NCBI RefSeq assembly: GCF_000421145.1
Contig: NZ_ATWH01000015.1
Location: forward strand, 1-64,000
Source of the DNA: Glaciibacter superstes DSM 21135
GTDB lineage: Bacteria > Actinomycetota > Actinomycetes > Actinomycetales > Microbacteriaceae
Length of the DNA: 64,000 nucleotides
Direction of reading: 5' to 3'
A program made the translations under genes and the position numbers. Positions 17,428 through 26,772 of the stretch are shown piece after piece; the first letter of the stretch is position 1; each line of letters starts with the position of its first letter. Below the pieces are notes generated by a model that saw only the letters and a list, made by a program, of their open reading frames with translations, was not told where the DNA came from and did not search any database.

Positions 17428-18729
17428 CTAATCGAGGAGAGTCTCGCCCACGAAGCCGCCGGCACTGGCGCCGGGCGGAACGGCGAACAGCGCTGAACCG
17501 ACGTGACGGATGTATTCGTTCAACGCGTCGTGCCTGGCGAGATTCAGTTGTATCCGCGTGAATTGCTCTGGTGATCGCTGGAAGCTGATGAAAAACAGGC
17601 CGGCGTCGAGGCGGCCGAGCGCGTCATTGCCGTCGACGAAGTTGTAGCCGCGGCGGAGGAGCATTCGCCCGTCGTTGTGGCTCGGGTGTGCCAGGCGCAT
17701 GTGTGCGGTGTCGGCGATGAGCGGTGCATCTCCGCGCCCGGCCAGGTGGAAATCCGGCTCGGTGAATTCGGTTCCGCCCGAGAGGGGAGCACCTTCTCCC
17801 TTGTTACGACCGAAGATGCTCTCCTGTTCGCTGAGGATTGTACGGTCCCAGGTCTCGATGGTCATCCGGATGCGACGGGCCACCAAGTAGGAACCACCGG
17901 CCAGCCAGGCGGCTCCGTCTTCCTTCGATACCCAGACCTGTTCGTCAACGGTGCTCGGCTGCTCTGCCTTGATATTGGCCGTGCCGTCCTTGAAGCCGAA
18001 GAGATTGCGTGGCGTGGCCTGACTTGTGCTGGTCGAGGACGTTCGCCCGAACCCGAGCTGTGACCAACGGAGCACCGCTCGCCCGAAAGCGATGCGAGAC
18101 AGGTTGCGGATGGCGTGCACGGCGACCTGCGGGTCGTTCGAGCAGGCCTGGATGCACAGGTCGCCTCCGCTGCGACCGTCTTCCAGCAGGTCGCCGGGAA
18201 AGTGCGGCAGATCGACCAGTTCGGCCGGGCGCCGGTCGGCGATCCCAAAACGATCGACCCCATCCGTCGTCTCGAAGAGGGTCGGGCCGAACCCGAAGGT
18301 GATGGTCAGGCCAGCGGGCGCGAGGCCAAGGGCTTCGCCGGTGTCCTCCGGCGGCGCGTCGTACGGTCCGCTGACGGCCCCGAAGTCCCCGATGTCCTTG
18401 CCGGCGGACATTGCCGCGGCGGCGGCCGTCCAGTCCTTCAACAGCGCGGTGAGGTCGGCCGTGTCGGCATCGGCAGCGAGGTCGAACGCTGCGAAATGCA
18501 GCCGATCCTGAGCCGGTGTGACGATGCCGGCCTGGTGCTCCCCATAGAAGGGATAAGTCGCCGCGACCGATGGCTCAGTACCACCCGTTGCCGCGATCGC
18601 GGCCCGATCGCCGGCGACGCCGAGCCCGATGCCCGCGGCGGTGGCACCGGCCAAACCGAGCAGACCTCGCCGAGACATGCCCCGCGACGGCGTCGCTCCC
18701 GCATCTACGCCCATTACAACCTCGCCCAT
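17428..18729 (-). CDS. efeB: Dye-decolorizing haem peroxidase EfeB (Tat-exported)
   Basis: This 433-residue protein has a twin-arginine signal (SRRGLLGLAG) and the Dyp-peroxidase motif GFKDGTANI, with a HPSHNDGRMLLRRGY segment near the C-terminus. It is the peroxidase of the EfeUOB ferrous iron/haem uptake system, acting outside the membrane. Its ATG overlaps the stop of efeO by one base (TAATG), so translation is coupled. In-frame ATGs a little downstream (next at residue 6) would keep the Tat signal. Confidence 0.95.
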   Translation of the reverse strand: MGEVVMGVDAGATPSRGMSRRGLLGLAGATAAGIGLGVAGDRAAIAATGGTEPSVAATYPFYGEHQAGIVTPAQDRLHFAAFDLAADADTADLTALLKDWTAAAAAMSAGKDIGDFGAVSGPYDAPPEDTGEALGLAPAGLTITFGFGPTLFETTDGVDRFGIADRRPAELVDLPHFPGDLLEDGRSGGDLCIQACSNDPQVAVHAIRNLSRIAFGRAVLRWSQLGFGRTSSTSTSQATPRNLFGFKDGTANIKAEQPSTVDEQVWVSKEDGAAWLAGGSYLVARRIRMTIETWDRTILSEQESIFGRNKGEGAPLSGGTEFTEPDFHLAGRGDAPLIADTAHMRLAHPSHNDGRMLLRRGYNFVDGNDALGRLDAGLFFISFQRSPEQFTRIQLNLARHDALNEYIRHVGSALFAVPPGASAGGFVGETLLD

Positions 18730-19898
18730 TAGAGGACGAGCGTTGCGGTGAGCTTGTTCAGCGGCTCCCCGAGCGCGTTGACCTGGTCGGAGAACGCCTT
18801 GATCTCTGCCGGGGTCAGCTCGGTGTACAACGCGAAGCCGTCATCGACGCGCTGTGTGTCGAGCAGCGCCTGGAGTTCATCGAACTCGGCGTCGAGCGTG
18901 TCGGCCAGATCGGCATCCGTCTCGATGACGATCTCGCGAACGCCGGCGTACAACACCTTTGCTCCGTCGACGTTCGCCTGGAAGTCCCACAGGTCGGTGT
19001 GCGACCAGAACTCTTCTTCGCCGGTGACCTTCCCTGTCGCCACCTCGTCGAGCAGCCCGATGGCACCGTTGGTCTGCTCGGAGAGGGTGAACGACAGGTC
19101 CTGCACATTCGAGTGCAGCGTCTTCGTGTCTGCGACCAGGAGCTCGGCCAGATGCTGGCGCTTCAGTGGGGTGTACGCCGCGAAACCAGGCTCGGCCTCG
19201 GCGGGCCACAGGTCTTTCTCGATCGCGTGCCAGCCGGTCCATTCCTGGCCTTCCTCGAGGTCTGCTTCGCGCAGGTCGAGTTTCGGGTCGAGATCGCCGA
19301 ACGACTCCGCGATGGTCTCGACCCTCTCCCAGTGGGCGCGGGTGGGCGCGTACAGCGTGCGTGCGGCATCGTCGTCGCCCGCGAGGTAGGCGGAAGCGAA
19401 GGCATCCGTGCCGGTGACGAGTTGGGCGACCTGATCCTTCACATAGGAGGCGTAGTTCGCGTTGGCGCTCTCCACCTGGGCGGCGAGGTCGGTGTCCACT
19501 GTCCTGGCCGCTTCGGACTTCGTCACTGTGAACGGTGCTGTGCCGATTCCTGCGCCGACCATACCCGGCTTGCACGAGGTGAAGTAATCACCGGCGCCGA
19601 GTTGAACGACGAGGTCGCGAGTGAGGCCGGGGCCGATGTTCTCCACCTCGCCGACGATCCGCAACTGGTCGTCGCCCAGGAGATAGAACTCGGTGACCTG
19701 GTTCCCCGAGTTCGTGACGGTAAAGCTGACGTTGCCTGCTGGTGCATCTGACGCGGAGACGGTGCAGCTTTCCGAACTGCTGTCGACGGTCAGGGCCTCG
19801 TGCGTGGTGTCGGCGGCGCTGGTGTTGGCCACACACCCCGACAGCCCGAGCGGAACGATGGCGGTGACGAGCAGGATCAGGGGAAGGCGGGTGAGCAT
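18729..19898 (-). CDS. efeO: EfeO iron-uptake lipoprotein (cupredoxin plus M75 domain)
   Basis: This 389-residue lipoprotein has lipobox GLSGC near residue 22. It then has an N-terminal cupredoxin-like domain (residues 35-130, with TSCKPGMVG) and an imelysin/M75 helical domain containing HWERVE, the HxxE metal site. EfeO is thought to bind iron outside the cell and pass it to EfeU. It lies 31 bases downstream of efeU and overlaps efeB, so the three form one operon. Confidence 0.96.
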   Translation of the reverse strand: MLTRLPLILLVTAIVPLGLSGCVANTSAADTTHEALTVDSSSESCTVSASDAPAGNVSFTVTNSGNQVTEFYLLGDDQLRIVGEVENIGPGLTRDLVVQLGAGDYFTSCKPGMVGAGIGTAPFTVTKSEAARTVDTDLAAQVESANANYASYVKDQVAQLVTGTDAFASAYLAGDDDAARTLYAPTRAHWERVETIAESFGDLDPKLDLREADLEEGQEWTGWHAIEKDLWPAEAEPGFAAYTPLKRQHLAELLVADTKTLHSNVQDLSFTLSEQTNGAIGLLDEVATGKVTGEEEFWSHTDLWDFQANVDGAKVLYAGVREIVIETDADLADTLDAEFDELQALLDTQRVDDGFALYTELTPAEIKAFSDQVNALGEPLNKLTATLVL

Positions 19899-19929
19899 AG
19901 CGGTCTTTCCGGGAGAGGGCGAACGAGGG

Positions 19930-20790
19930 TCAGGCGGTAACGGATGCTGGGGCGGAGGAGTGCTGCGGAGCCGTCGGCAACGGCTGGCGCCGGCTCCTGC
20001 TCTTCGCGATGAAGAGGGTCATCGTCGGCACCAGGTACCCGAGCCAGGCGATGAGTTCCAGCCAGGTGGTGGCCGGAGAGAAGTTGAGAGTTCCCTTGAG
20101 CAGCGTGCCGTACCAGCTGTCCGGAGGTATCGCTGCGCTGACGTCGAAGGCCAGTGCCCCCAGGCCAGGCAGCACGCCGGCCTCCTGCAGGTCATGTACT
20201 CCGTACGACAGCACGCCGGCAGCAACAACGATCAGAATCGCACCCGTCCAGGTAAAGAAACGCGCAAGATTGATGCGCAGCATTCCGGCGTAGATCAGCC
20301 AGCCGAGGGCGACGGCGGTCAGGATGCCGAGGCTGGCGCCCACCAGGGGAAGCGTCGTCTCTCCGGTGACCTGTACTGCAGCCCACATGAACAGTGCTGT
20401 TTCGATGCCCTCTCGACCGACCGCCAGGAATGCGACCAGCACCAGGCCGAGCGCGCCGCCCGCGAGATGACGGTCGATATGTCCGTGCAGGTGACCCTTC
20501 AGGTCTCTGGCCGTGCGCACCATCCAGAACACCATCCAGGTGACGAGACCGGTGGCGATGATTGAGAGGAGTCCGCCGATGGTCTCCTGGGCGGCGAACG
20601 AGAGACCGTGTGTTCCGTAGGTGAGCAGGGCACCGATTCCCAGGGCCAGCAGCACCGCGAGCCCGACTCCGCTCCAGATGCGCGGCAACACGTCGCGTCG
20701 ACCGGACTTGACCACGTACGCGATCAGTATCGTGACGATCAGGGCGGCTTCGAGACCTTCGCGCAGGCCGATCAGATAGTTTGCGAGCAC
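19930..20790 (-). CDS. efeU: EfeU/FTR1-family iron permease
   Basis: The 286-residue membrane protein has two REGxE motifs: REGLEAAL near the start and REGIETAL mid-protein, the iron-carrying signatures of FTR1/EfeU. About seven hydrophobic segments follow the family pattern. GTG 20790 is chosen so the protein begins directly before the first REGLE helix; the frame is open to 20919 but the extra residues are non-conserved and run through the iron box. It is first in the efeUOB operon. Confidence 0.94.
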   Translation of the reverse strand: MLANYLIGLREGLEAALIVTILIAYVVKSGRRDVLPRIWSGVGLAVLLALGIGALLTYGTHGLSFAAQETIGGLLSIIATGLVTWMVFWMVRTARDLKGHLHGHIDRHLAGGALGLVLVAFLAVGREGIETALFMWAAVQVTGETTLPLVGASLGILTAVALGWLIYAGMLRINLARFFTWTGAILIVVAAGVLSYGVHDLQEAGVLPGLGALAFDVSAAIPPDSWYGTLLKGTLNFSPATTWLELIAWLGYLVPTMTLFIAKSRSRRQPLPTAPQHSSAPASVTA

Positions 20791-20817
20791 GGGTCTTCCT
20801 GGGTGAGGCGGCGGGGG

Positions 20818-20836
20818 GTTGGTAAGGCTAACCTTA
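20818..20836 (-). promoter_or_regulatory. DtxR/IdeR-like iron box upstream of efeU
   Basis: The 19 bases match the DtxR/IdeR consensus (TTAGGTTAGSCTAACCTAA) at 15 positions by eye, with core GTAAGGCTAACCTTAC. The box is 28 bases upstream of the efeU start, so iron-replete repression of efeUOB is expected. Confidence 0.75.
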
Positions 20837-20923
20837 CATTTCGACTGTAGCGTCCCAGGTCGACGCTGTCCACTGCTCGGTTGACGGGCTGGCCGTATGG
20901 CCAGACATCCGTCCCCCATGGAC

Positions 20924-20985
20924 TTGTCCGCATACGCCCATGGGGTATATTGTGATCGCAGTGCCTTGATACCCCGGGTAGGTAT
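20924..20985 (+). promoter_or_regulatory. copZ-copA-csoR promoter with two CsoR-like palindromes
   Basis: A candidate -35 (TTGTCC, 20924-20929) and -10 (TATATT, 20946-20951) are 16 bases apart. A GC-centred palindrome lies between them (20932-20948, ATACGCCCATGGGGTAT). A second lies downstream (20969-20985, ATACC-7-GGTAT). CsoR repressors bind such G/C-tract palindromes and leave on Cu(I). The csoR gene is at the end of this operon, so autoregulation is likely. Confidence 0.65.
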
Positions 20986-21020
20986 TTGCCCACAGATTTG
21001 CCCACAGATTTGCCCACAGA
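20985..21020 (+). repeat. 12-base tandem repeat, three copies, in the copZ leader
   Basis: TTTGCCCACAGA is repeated exactly at 20985-20996, 20997-21008 and 21009-21020. It fills the space between the second palindrome and the copZ ribosome site (GGAG, 21021-21024). Confidence 0.9.
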
Positions 21021-21029
21021 GGAGAATTC

Positions 21030-21242
21030 ATGACATCGACCAGCTACCGCGTAACCGGCATGACGTGCGGCCACTGCGAACGCTCTGTGGCCGAGGAAGT
21101 GACGCAGATCGAGGGCGTCACCGGCGTCACTGTCTCCGCCGAGGCCGGTACCCTCATTGTCGCCAGCTCGGCAGAGATCGACGAAGCGCAGGTGCTTGCC
21201 GCTGTCACAGAGGCCGGATACCGGGCGACGATCCTGAGATGA
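21030..21242 (+). CDS. copZ: Copper chaperone CopZ
   Basis: This 70-residue single heavy-metal-associated domain has the Cu(I) motif GMTCGHC near residues 10-16 and ends in a GYRATI strand, as expected for Atx1/CopZ. It should deliver Cu(I) to CopA, whose gene overlaps it by ATGA. It lies directly behind the copper-responsive promoter. Confidence 0.93.
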   Translation: MTSTSYRVTGMTCGHCERSVAEEVTQIEGVTGVTVSAEAGTLIVASSAEIDEAQVLAAVTEAGYRATILR

Positions 21243-23488
21243 ACCTCGTTACAGGGACCACTGCTGATGTCGAACTCGAGATCGGCGGCATGACCTGCGC
21301 CTCCTGCGCCATGCGCATCGAGAAGAAGCTCAACAAGCTCGATGGCGTTTCTGCGACAGTGAACTACGCAACGGAGAAGGCGCGGGTGAGGGCGCCGTCC
21401 GGGCTTGGCCCCGACGCATTGATTCTCGAGATCGAGAAGACCGGCTACACCGCGATGCTTCCCGCATCGATGCCGGAGACGGCCGCCGAGGCTGCGGATC
21501 CGGAGTTGGCTACTCTTCGAGGTCGCCTCGTCGGAAGCATCGTGCTGTCGGTCCCGGTCATCATCCTCGCCATGGTGCCCGCATGGCAGTTCACCTACTG
21601 GCAATGGCTGTCGCTCACACTTGCCGCTCCGGTGGTGGTCTGGGCGGCCTGGCCATTTCACCGGGCCGCATTCACCAATCTGCGGCACGGTGCGGCGACC
21701 ATGGACACGCTCATCTCTGTCGGCACCTCTGCCGCACTGCTGTGGTCTGTTTACGCCCTGTTCTTCGGCACGGCGGGCATGCCGGGGATGAAGCATCCCT
21801 TCGAGTTCACGATCGCTCCGTCCGACGGCGCGTCGAACATCTACCTGGAGGTCGCCGCCGGAGTGACGATGTTCGTGCTCGCAGGGCGCTACTTCGAAAA
21901 GCGGTCCAAGCGCCAGGCCGGTGCGGCACTCAGAGCACTTCTCGAACTGGGAGCGAAGGATGTCGCCGTGCGTCGAAGTGGCAACGAGATTCGCATCCCT
22001 GCCGCGGAACTTGTCGTAGGCGACGAGTTCGTGATCCGGCCGGGCGAGAAGATCGCTACAGACGGCGTCGTCGTCGAAGGAGAATCAGCAGTCGATACGT
22101 CGCTGCTCACCGGCGAATCGGTCCCGATCGAGGTCACGATCGGCGACCCTGTTGTCGGTGCGACGGTGAACGCCGGGGGCCGACTAGTTGTTCGCGCAAC
22201 ACAGGTGGGCTCCGACACGCAGTTGTCGCAGATGGCCAGGCTCGTCGAGGATGCCCAGTCGGGCAAAGCAGAGGTGCAGCGCCTGGCCGACACGGTGTCC
22301 GGCGTGTTCGTACCGATCGTGATCGGCATCGCACTTGTCACCCTGGTGGTCTGGCTCGGCCTCGGGTTCCCGGCGTCGGCCGCCTTCACCGCCGCTGTCG
22401 CCGTGCTGATCATCGCGTGCCCGTGTGCCCTCGGGCTGGCCACGCCGACTGCCCTCCTGGTGGGCACTGGTCGCGGCGCACAGCTGGGAGTCCTGATCAG
22501 TGGCCCTGAAGTGCTGGAATCGACGCGGAGGGTCGACACCATCGTCCTTGATAAGACGGGAACCGTGACAACCGGCAGGATGACGCTCGTCGAGGTCGTG
22601 ACGGCCCACGGCACCACCGAGGACGAGGTGCTTCGTCTCGCCGGTGCGCTCGAGGATGCTTCAGAGCACCCGATCGCTGTGGCAATTGCTCAGGCGGCCG
22701 CCGGACGATTCGGAGCGCTCCCAGACGTTGACGCGTTCACGAGCATCGGTGGCACGGGCGTGCACGGGGTGGTTGCTGGCCGCCTCGTGCTGGCCGGGCG
22801 TGAGGCGCTGCTCGCGGAGTGGTCGATCACGGTGGACCCGATGCTGGCCGTTGCGAAGGCAAAAGCAGAGAAGGCCGGACGAACCGCCGTCATGGTTGCC
22901 TGGGAGGGAACCGCCCGGGGCGTTCTGATTGTGGCGGATGCCGTCAAGGGCGCCAGTGCAGAGGCGGTTGGGCAGTTCACCGCCCTGGGCCTGGCGACGG
23001 TGCTCCTGACCGGTGACAACCGGGCTGTCGCCGAGCAGGTGGCGGCACAGGTCGGGATCGAACGGGTGATCGCCGAAGTGCTCCCGCACGACAAGGTTGA
23101 CGTCATCACCCGCCTCCAGTCGGAAGGACGCGTTGTTGCGATGGTGGGCGACGGCGTGAACGATGCTGCCGCCCTCGCCCAGGCGGACCTCGGCCTGGCG
23201 ATGGGCACGGGTACGGATGCCGCAATGCAGGCGGCGGACATCACCCTGGTGCGCGGCGACCTCAGAGCAGCGGCCGACGCCATCCGCCTGGCACGGAAGA
23301 CGCTTCGCACGATCAAGGCGAACCTGTTCTGGGCATTCGCCTACAACGTGGCGGCCATCCCGCTGGCCGCATTCGGCCTGCTGAATCCGATGCTGGCCGG
23401 GGCGGCGATGGCCGTCTCCAGCGTCTTCGTCGTCGGCAACAGTCTGCGCCTGCGCCGGTTCCGTTCCGGGGCGCGCGCGTACTCGTGA
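21239..23488 (+). CDS. copA: Copper-exporting P1B-type ATPase CopA
   Basis: This 749-residue protein has one N-terminal metal-binding domain (GMTCASC). It has the P1B-1 membrane motif [10 protein letters not shown], the TGES actuator, the DKTGT phosphorylation site, an HP motif in the nucleotide-binding domain (EHPIAVAI) and a [10 protein letters not shown] hinge. It pumps Cu(I) out of the cell. ATG 21239 overlaps the copZ stop (ATGA) and leaves a normal N-terminus; the frame extends upstream to 20897 without conserved sequence. Confidence 0.97.
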   Translation: MNLVTGTTADVELEIGGMTCASCAMRIEKKLNKLDGVSATVNYATEKARVRAPSGLGPDALILEIEKTGYTAMLPASMPETAAEAADPELATLRGRLVGSIVLSVPVIILAMVPAWQFTYWQWLSLTLAAPVVVWAAWPFHRAAFTNLRHGAATMDTLISVGTSAALLWSVYALFFGTAGMPGMKHPFEFTIAPSDGASNIYLEVAAGVTMFVLAGRYFEKRSKRQAGAALRALLELGAKDVAVRRSGNEIRIPAAELVVGDEFVIRPGEKIATDGVVVEGESAVDTSLLTGESVPIEVTIGDPVVGATVNAGGRLVVRATQVGSDTQLSQMARLVEDAQSGKAEVQRLADTVSGVFVPIVIGIALVTLVVWLGLGFPASAAFTAAVAVLIIACPCALGLATPTALLVGTGRGAQLGVLISGPEVLESTRRVDTIVLDKTGTVTTGRMTLVEVVTAHGTTEDEVLRLAGALEDASEHPIAVAIAQAAAGRFGALPDVDAFTSIGGTGVHGVVAGRLVLAGREALLAEWSITVDPMLAVAKAKAEKAGRTAVMVAWEGTARGVLIVADAVKGASAEAVGQFTALGLATVLLTGDNRAVAEQVAAQVGIERVIAEVLPHDKVDVITRLQSEGRVVAMVGDGVNDAAALAQADLGLAMGTGTDAAMQAADITLVRGDLRAAADAIRLARKTLRTIKANLFWAFAYNVAAIPLAAFGLLNPMLAGAAMAVSSVFVVGNSLRLRRFRSGARAYS

Positions 23489-23541
23489 ATCCACGTCAGA
23501 ATCTATCCACACGCAGTCCGAACCAACAGGAGGGAAGAACC

Positions 23542-23847
23542 ATGGACGTCTCGGCAACACACGCGCACCACGGCTACATCAGCGACAAAGACAAGTACCT
23601 GGCGCGATTGAAGCGCATCGAAGGCCAGGCGCGGGGCATCCACCGGATGGTCGATGAGGAGCAGTACTGCATCGACATCCTGACGCAGATCTCCGCCATC
23701 ACCTCCGCGCTTCAGAATGTCGCGCTCGGCCTGCTCGACGATCACCTGTCGCACTGCGTCGCAGACGCCGTTCAGCTGGGAGGGGAAGCGGGCGACGCGA
23801 AGATCAAGGAAGCCTCAGACGCCATCGCCCGCCTCGTCTGTTCCTGA
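23542..23847 (+). CDS. csoR: Copper-sensing repressor CsoR
   Basis: This is a 101-residue DUF156/CsoR protein. The Cu(I) ligands Cys-His-Cys are present: YCIDIL supplies the first Cys, and HLSHC supplies His and the second Cys. The conserved RLKRIEGQARGI start is intact. A strong AGGAGGGAAG ribosome site precedes ATG 23542. It probably represses this operon through the palindromes near 20.95 kb. Confidence 0.94.
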   Translation: MDVSATHAHHGYISDKDKYLARLKRIEGQARGIHRMVDEEQYCIDILTQISAITSALQNVALGLLDDHLSHCVADAVQLGGEAGDAKIKEASDAIARLVCS

Positions 23848-23876
23848 ATGGAGGGAACGGCGGGTCGCTGTCTGTC

Positions 23877-24314
23877 TCAGCGGGCCGCCGGGTAGTCCCC
23901 GTAGGTCGGATAGGCGGGATAGGAATATCCCGGTGCCCAGAACGGCGTGTACCCGTAATGGTTGTACACGCTCTCGTGGAACGTCGGATCCGTAACGAGC
24001 GCGGGGTCGTAGCCCGGTGCAGCGGCTACGGCGTCGCGGGTCTGGTCGATGGTCACCTCATCTTCGGTGACCCGGGTCACAGCGTCGACGGGGATGAACG
24101 ACTTGGTCTCGCCGATCCCGAGGAATCCTCCTGACTCAACCAGCAGGAAACGCACCTTGTTCAGGTCTGGGTCGATGAGAAGATCATGCACAGAACCGAT
24201 CTTTTCGCCGTCCTTGTCCTTGACAGTACGGCCCCTGACGTCTTCGTCAGACATGCTGACCGTCTCGTCTGTCGAGCTGAGCTTCACGAGCTTTCCGGTA
24301 TCCGGAGTCTCCAT
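23877..24314 (-). CDS. PRC-barrel domain protein
   Basis: This 145-residue protein carries a PRC-barrel fold (VRGRTVKDKDGEKIGSVHDL through GIGETKSFIPVDAV). A Tyr/Pro/Gly-rich tail follows (repeats like YSYPAYPTYGDYP). Such proteins are abundant, stress-linked and poorly defined. ATG 24314 is preferred because GTGAGG lies at ribosome-site distance; ATG 24335 would add seven residues. Confidence 0.8.
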   Translation of the reverse strand: METPDTGKLVKLSSTDETVSMSDEDVRGRTVKDKDGEKIGSVHDLLIDPDLNKVRFLLVESGGFLGIGETKSFIPVDAVTRVTEDEVTIDQTRDAVAAAPGYDPALVTDPTFHESVYNHYGYTPFWAPGYSYPAYPTYGDYPAAR

Positions 24315-24555
24315 GGCCTTGCGCCTCACCTTCATCGCTGTAGCGGATCGCTTCGTGTAGGGATCACTGTGGTCCAGCCTAGACAGCCTCGGCTCCGCTG
24401 GAACAGGTTCAGGGGTTACCCGGGCGATATGCGGGCTTCTCCAAGGAGCGCGGGCTAGGTTCTTGAGAGTTTTTCGCCTTTTGCGATCTGCTGTTGCTCG
24501 TCATCTGTCCTTTCACCGGCTTGCCCGGTCAACCCCCGCATAACCCGAATTGCCT

Positions 24556-25335
24556 ATGCCCTCATCTTCACGTCACGGCCGTCATGCCGTGCGGCAGACC
24601 CGTTCGCCGGGTCGCCCCCTTGCTTCCCTGTCCACCTCGATTGCTTCCATCCTCTTCGTCGGTGCACTTGCTGCCACACCGATGCTCCCAGCGGCAATCG
24701 CAGCGACCAGTGCCGATTCCGGAGCAACAACTCTCGGCGCAGCCGACACCCAGAGTGTGCTCCCCGAAACCGGGACTGCTGCAGCTGACCGCCCCCAGAC
24801 GCTGGAGAGCGTCGACCACGGCGGACTGAGCGTTGTGCGCGATGGTTACAGCTCCGCGGCCGCCGCGCCGCCGCCGCCCACCGAGACATCCGTTGCCGCG
24901 CTATCGGCCACCGGTCTGGTGATGTGGCCGGTTCCCAGCGACACTCGCATCAGCAGCGGATTCGGCCCCAGGTCGTCGCCGTGCGACGGGTGTTCGACCG
25001 ACCACGACGGCCTCGACCTGAACGCCGGTGACGGGGCAACCATCCAGGCGATGGCCGACGGCGTCGTGGTGACGGCAACCGACGATGGCGGCGGATACGG
25101 CTCATATGTGGAGATCGAGCACCAGATCGGTGGAGAGAAGATCACGAGCCTGTATGCGCATATGCAGAACGGCTCGATCGGCGTCTCGGTCGGTGACCAG
25201 GTCGCCGCCGGAACCCTGGTGGGGTTGGTCGGCAGCACGGGCCAGGCCACTGGGCCGCACCTGCACCTCGAATTGTTCGGTGCAGACGGGGTTCGGTTCG
25301 ACCCGTACGCCTGGCTGACCGCGCACGCCGGCTGA
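24556..25335 (+). CDS. Secreted M23-family (LytM-like) peptidase
   Basis: This 259-residue protein has a long basic/hydrophobic signal peptide (roughly residues 1-50), a low-complexity Ala/Pro linker and a C-terminal LytM domain. Zn-binding signatures are HDGLD (HxxxD) and HLHLE (HxH). It should cut peptidoglycan cross-links in the cell wall. No clear ribosome site is visible; TTG 24550 is an alternative start two codons earlier. Confidence 0.88.
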   Translation: MPSSSRHGRHAVRQTRSPGRPLASLSTSIASILFVGALAATPMLPAAIAATSADSGATTLGAADTQSVLPETGTAAADRPQTLESVDHGGLSVVRDGYSSAAAAPPPPTETSVAALSATGLVMWPVPSDTRISSGFGPRSSPCDGCSTDHDGLDLNAGDGATIQAMADGVVVTATDDGGGYGSYVEIEHQIGGEKITSLYAHMQNGSIGVSVGDQVAAGTLVGLVGSTGQATGPHLHLELFGADGVRFDPYAWLTAHAG

Positions 25336-25373
25336 CGCTGGCCGGGGCGTCCAGCGCGGCTAAGCTATCTGGG

Positions 25374-26366
25374 ATGGTGATGTCCGGTGGTGATGAGCGC
25401 GTCGTTTTTGTGCTCGCTGAGCCGGGTGACGAATCCCTGGTCACCGGCGGTTCAATCGCGAGACTGCGCTCTGCTGGTGCCGATGTGAGGGTGTTGTATC
25501 GGTCTGTCGGCACGGCTGTCCCCGGCGAGATCGACGCAGCATTCGCTGCGCTCGGCGGCGGTGATGGGAACGGCCGAGAGTGGCATGGCATCGATTGGCG
25601 GAGCCTGCCCGCGGCATCCGCAGACCCGGTCGCCGACCTGAGTTCGGTACTCTCCGAGCATCGCGCGAGCGCGGTTGTCATCGGTACCGGCGATGAAGTG
25701 CTTCAGGGCGCAGCCATCGACGCCGCAGCCGATCACGGAATTCCGGCCTATGTCAGTACTCGGGTCACCGGTGCAGCTGGAGCGCGCGTGAGTGCGATCG
25801 ACGTGAGCGCGCAGGTCGAACAGAAGCTGCTGGCTCTGGCCGCATACCGATCGAGGTGGACGGTGAAGGGCACGGCTCTCGTTCGAGACGACGGATCCCT
25901 TCTCGCGGTCACCGGCACGGAGTCGTATCTGCGGGTCGATCCTCCGGCATCATCGACCATCGACGTCGCGCCGACCGTCACCGGCAGGGTGACGGCCGCG
26001 GTGGCCGGCATGCTCGCCGGCATCGCTTTCGGACTTCTCGGCACTATCGCGCACCAGTCGACGATTGCCGTCGGTGCCGTCACGATACCCGTTGGCCTCA
26101 TCCTCGCGGTGACGGGCGCGAGTGCACTTCTCATCGCCCTGCGGATGCTCCTGGCCGATCGCCTGGTCGTACTGGCCGCGGCGGTCGGTCTGCTCGGAAC
26201 GATCTTTCTGCTGTCGCTGCAGAGTTCCGGCGGTTCCGTGCTCATACCGCAGGGAGTCCCAGGCACGGTCTGGACGATTGTTCCGGCACTCGTCGCGGCG
26301 GTCGCCGTCGCCTGGCCTCGACTGCACGCGCACCGGCTGCAGGCGCACGGAGGGCAACTGCAGTGA
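25374..26366 (+). CDS. LmbE/PIG-L-like deacetylase domain (degenerate) fused to a membrane domain
   Basis: Residues 1-170 resemble the LmbE/PIG-L deacetylase fold, but the zinc signature AHPDDE reads AEPGDE, so the first metal His is lost. Residues 205-325 contain about four hydrophobic helices. Deacetylases of this family make mycothiol or similar sugars; the loss of a metal ligand suggests a non-enzymatic or changed role. ATG 25374 is followed by a second in-frame ATG two codons later. It lies upstream of fdxA. Confidence 0.65.
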   Translation: MVMSGGDERVVFVLAEPGDESLVTGGSIARLRSAGADVRVLYRSVGTAVPGEIDAAFAALGGGDGNGREWHGIDWRSLPAASADPVADLSSVLSEHRASAVVIGTGDEVLQGAAIDAAADHGIPAYVSTRVTGAAGARVSAIDVSAQVEQKLLALAAYRSRWTVKGTALVRDDGSLLAVTGTESYLRVDPPASSTIDVAPTVTGRVTAAVAGMLAGIAFGLLGTIAHQSTIAVGAVTIPVGLILAVTGASALLIALRMLLADRLVVLAAAVGLLGTIFLLSLQSSGGSVLIPQGVPGTVWTIVPALVAAVAVAWPRLHAHRLQAHGGQLQ

Positions 26367-26445
26367 GAGCAATCGCCGCGCGGAGGTGCCTCCGGTGGCG
26401 AAGGCATAGACTGAATACTCCGCTCGTGAAGGGAATTCCTACACT

Positions 26446-26769
26446 GTGACGTACGTCATCGCACTTCCCTGTGTCGACGTGAAAGACCGCGCCTGCATCG
26501 ATGAATGCCCGGTCGATTGCATCTACGAGGGTGAGCGTTCGCTCTATATCCACCCAGACGAATGCGTAGACTGTGGTGCCTGCGAACCGGTCTGCCCGGT
26601 CGAGGCGATCTACTACGAAGACGACCTTCCAGAGCAGTGGGCCGACTATTACAAAGCGAATGTCGAGTTCTTCGACGACGTCGGTTCTCCGGGCGGCGCT
26701 GCCAAGACCGGGGTAATCCCCAAGGATCACCCGATCATCGCTGCGTTGCCGCCCCAGGTGCAGCACTAG
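26446..26769 (+). CDS. fdxA: 7Fe ferredoxin FdxA
   Basis: This 107-residue protein has two cysteine clusters (CIDECPVDC and [12 protein letters not shown]), the pattern of actinobacterial 7Fe ferredoxins with a [3Fe-4S] and a [4Fe-4S] centre. It is a cytosolic electron carrier. It starts at GTG 26446. dapC follows after three bases; this pairing is common in actinobacteria. Confidence 0.96.
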   Translation: MTYVIALPCVDVKDRACIDECPVDCIYEGERSLYIHPDECVDCGACEPVCPVEAIYYEDDLPEQWADYYKANVEFFDDVGSPGGAAKTGVIPKDHPIIAALPPQVQH

Positions 26770-26772
26770 CCC

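Noticed and set aside
24336..24555. Possible c-di-AMP riboswitch before the M23 peptidase gene
   Set aside because: Such switches are known before cell-wall hydrolase genes in actinobacteria, but the expected conserved blocks were not seen in this 220-base stretch.
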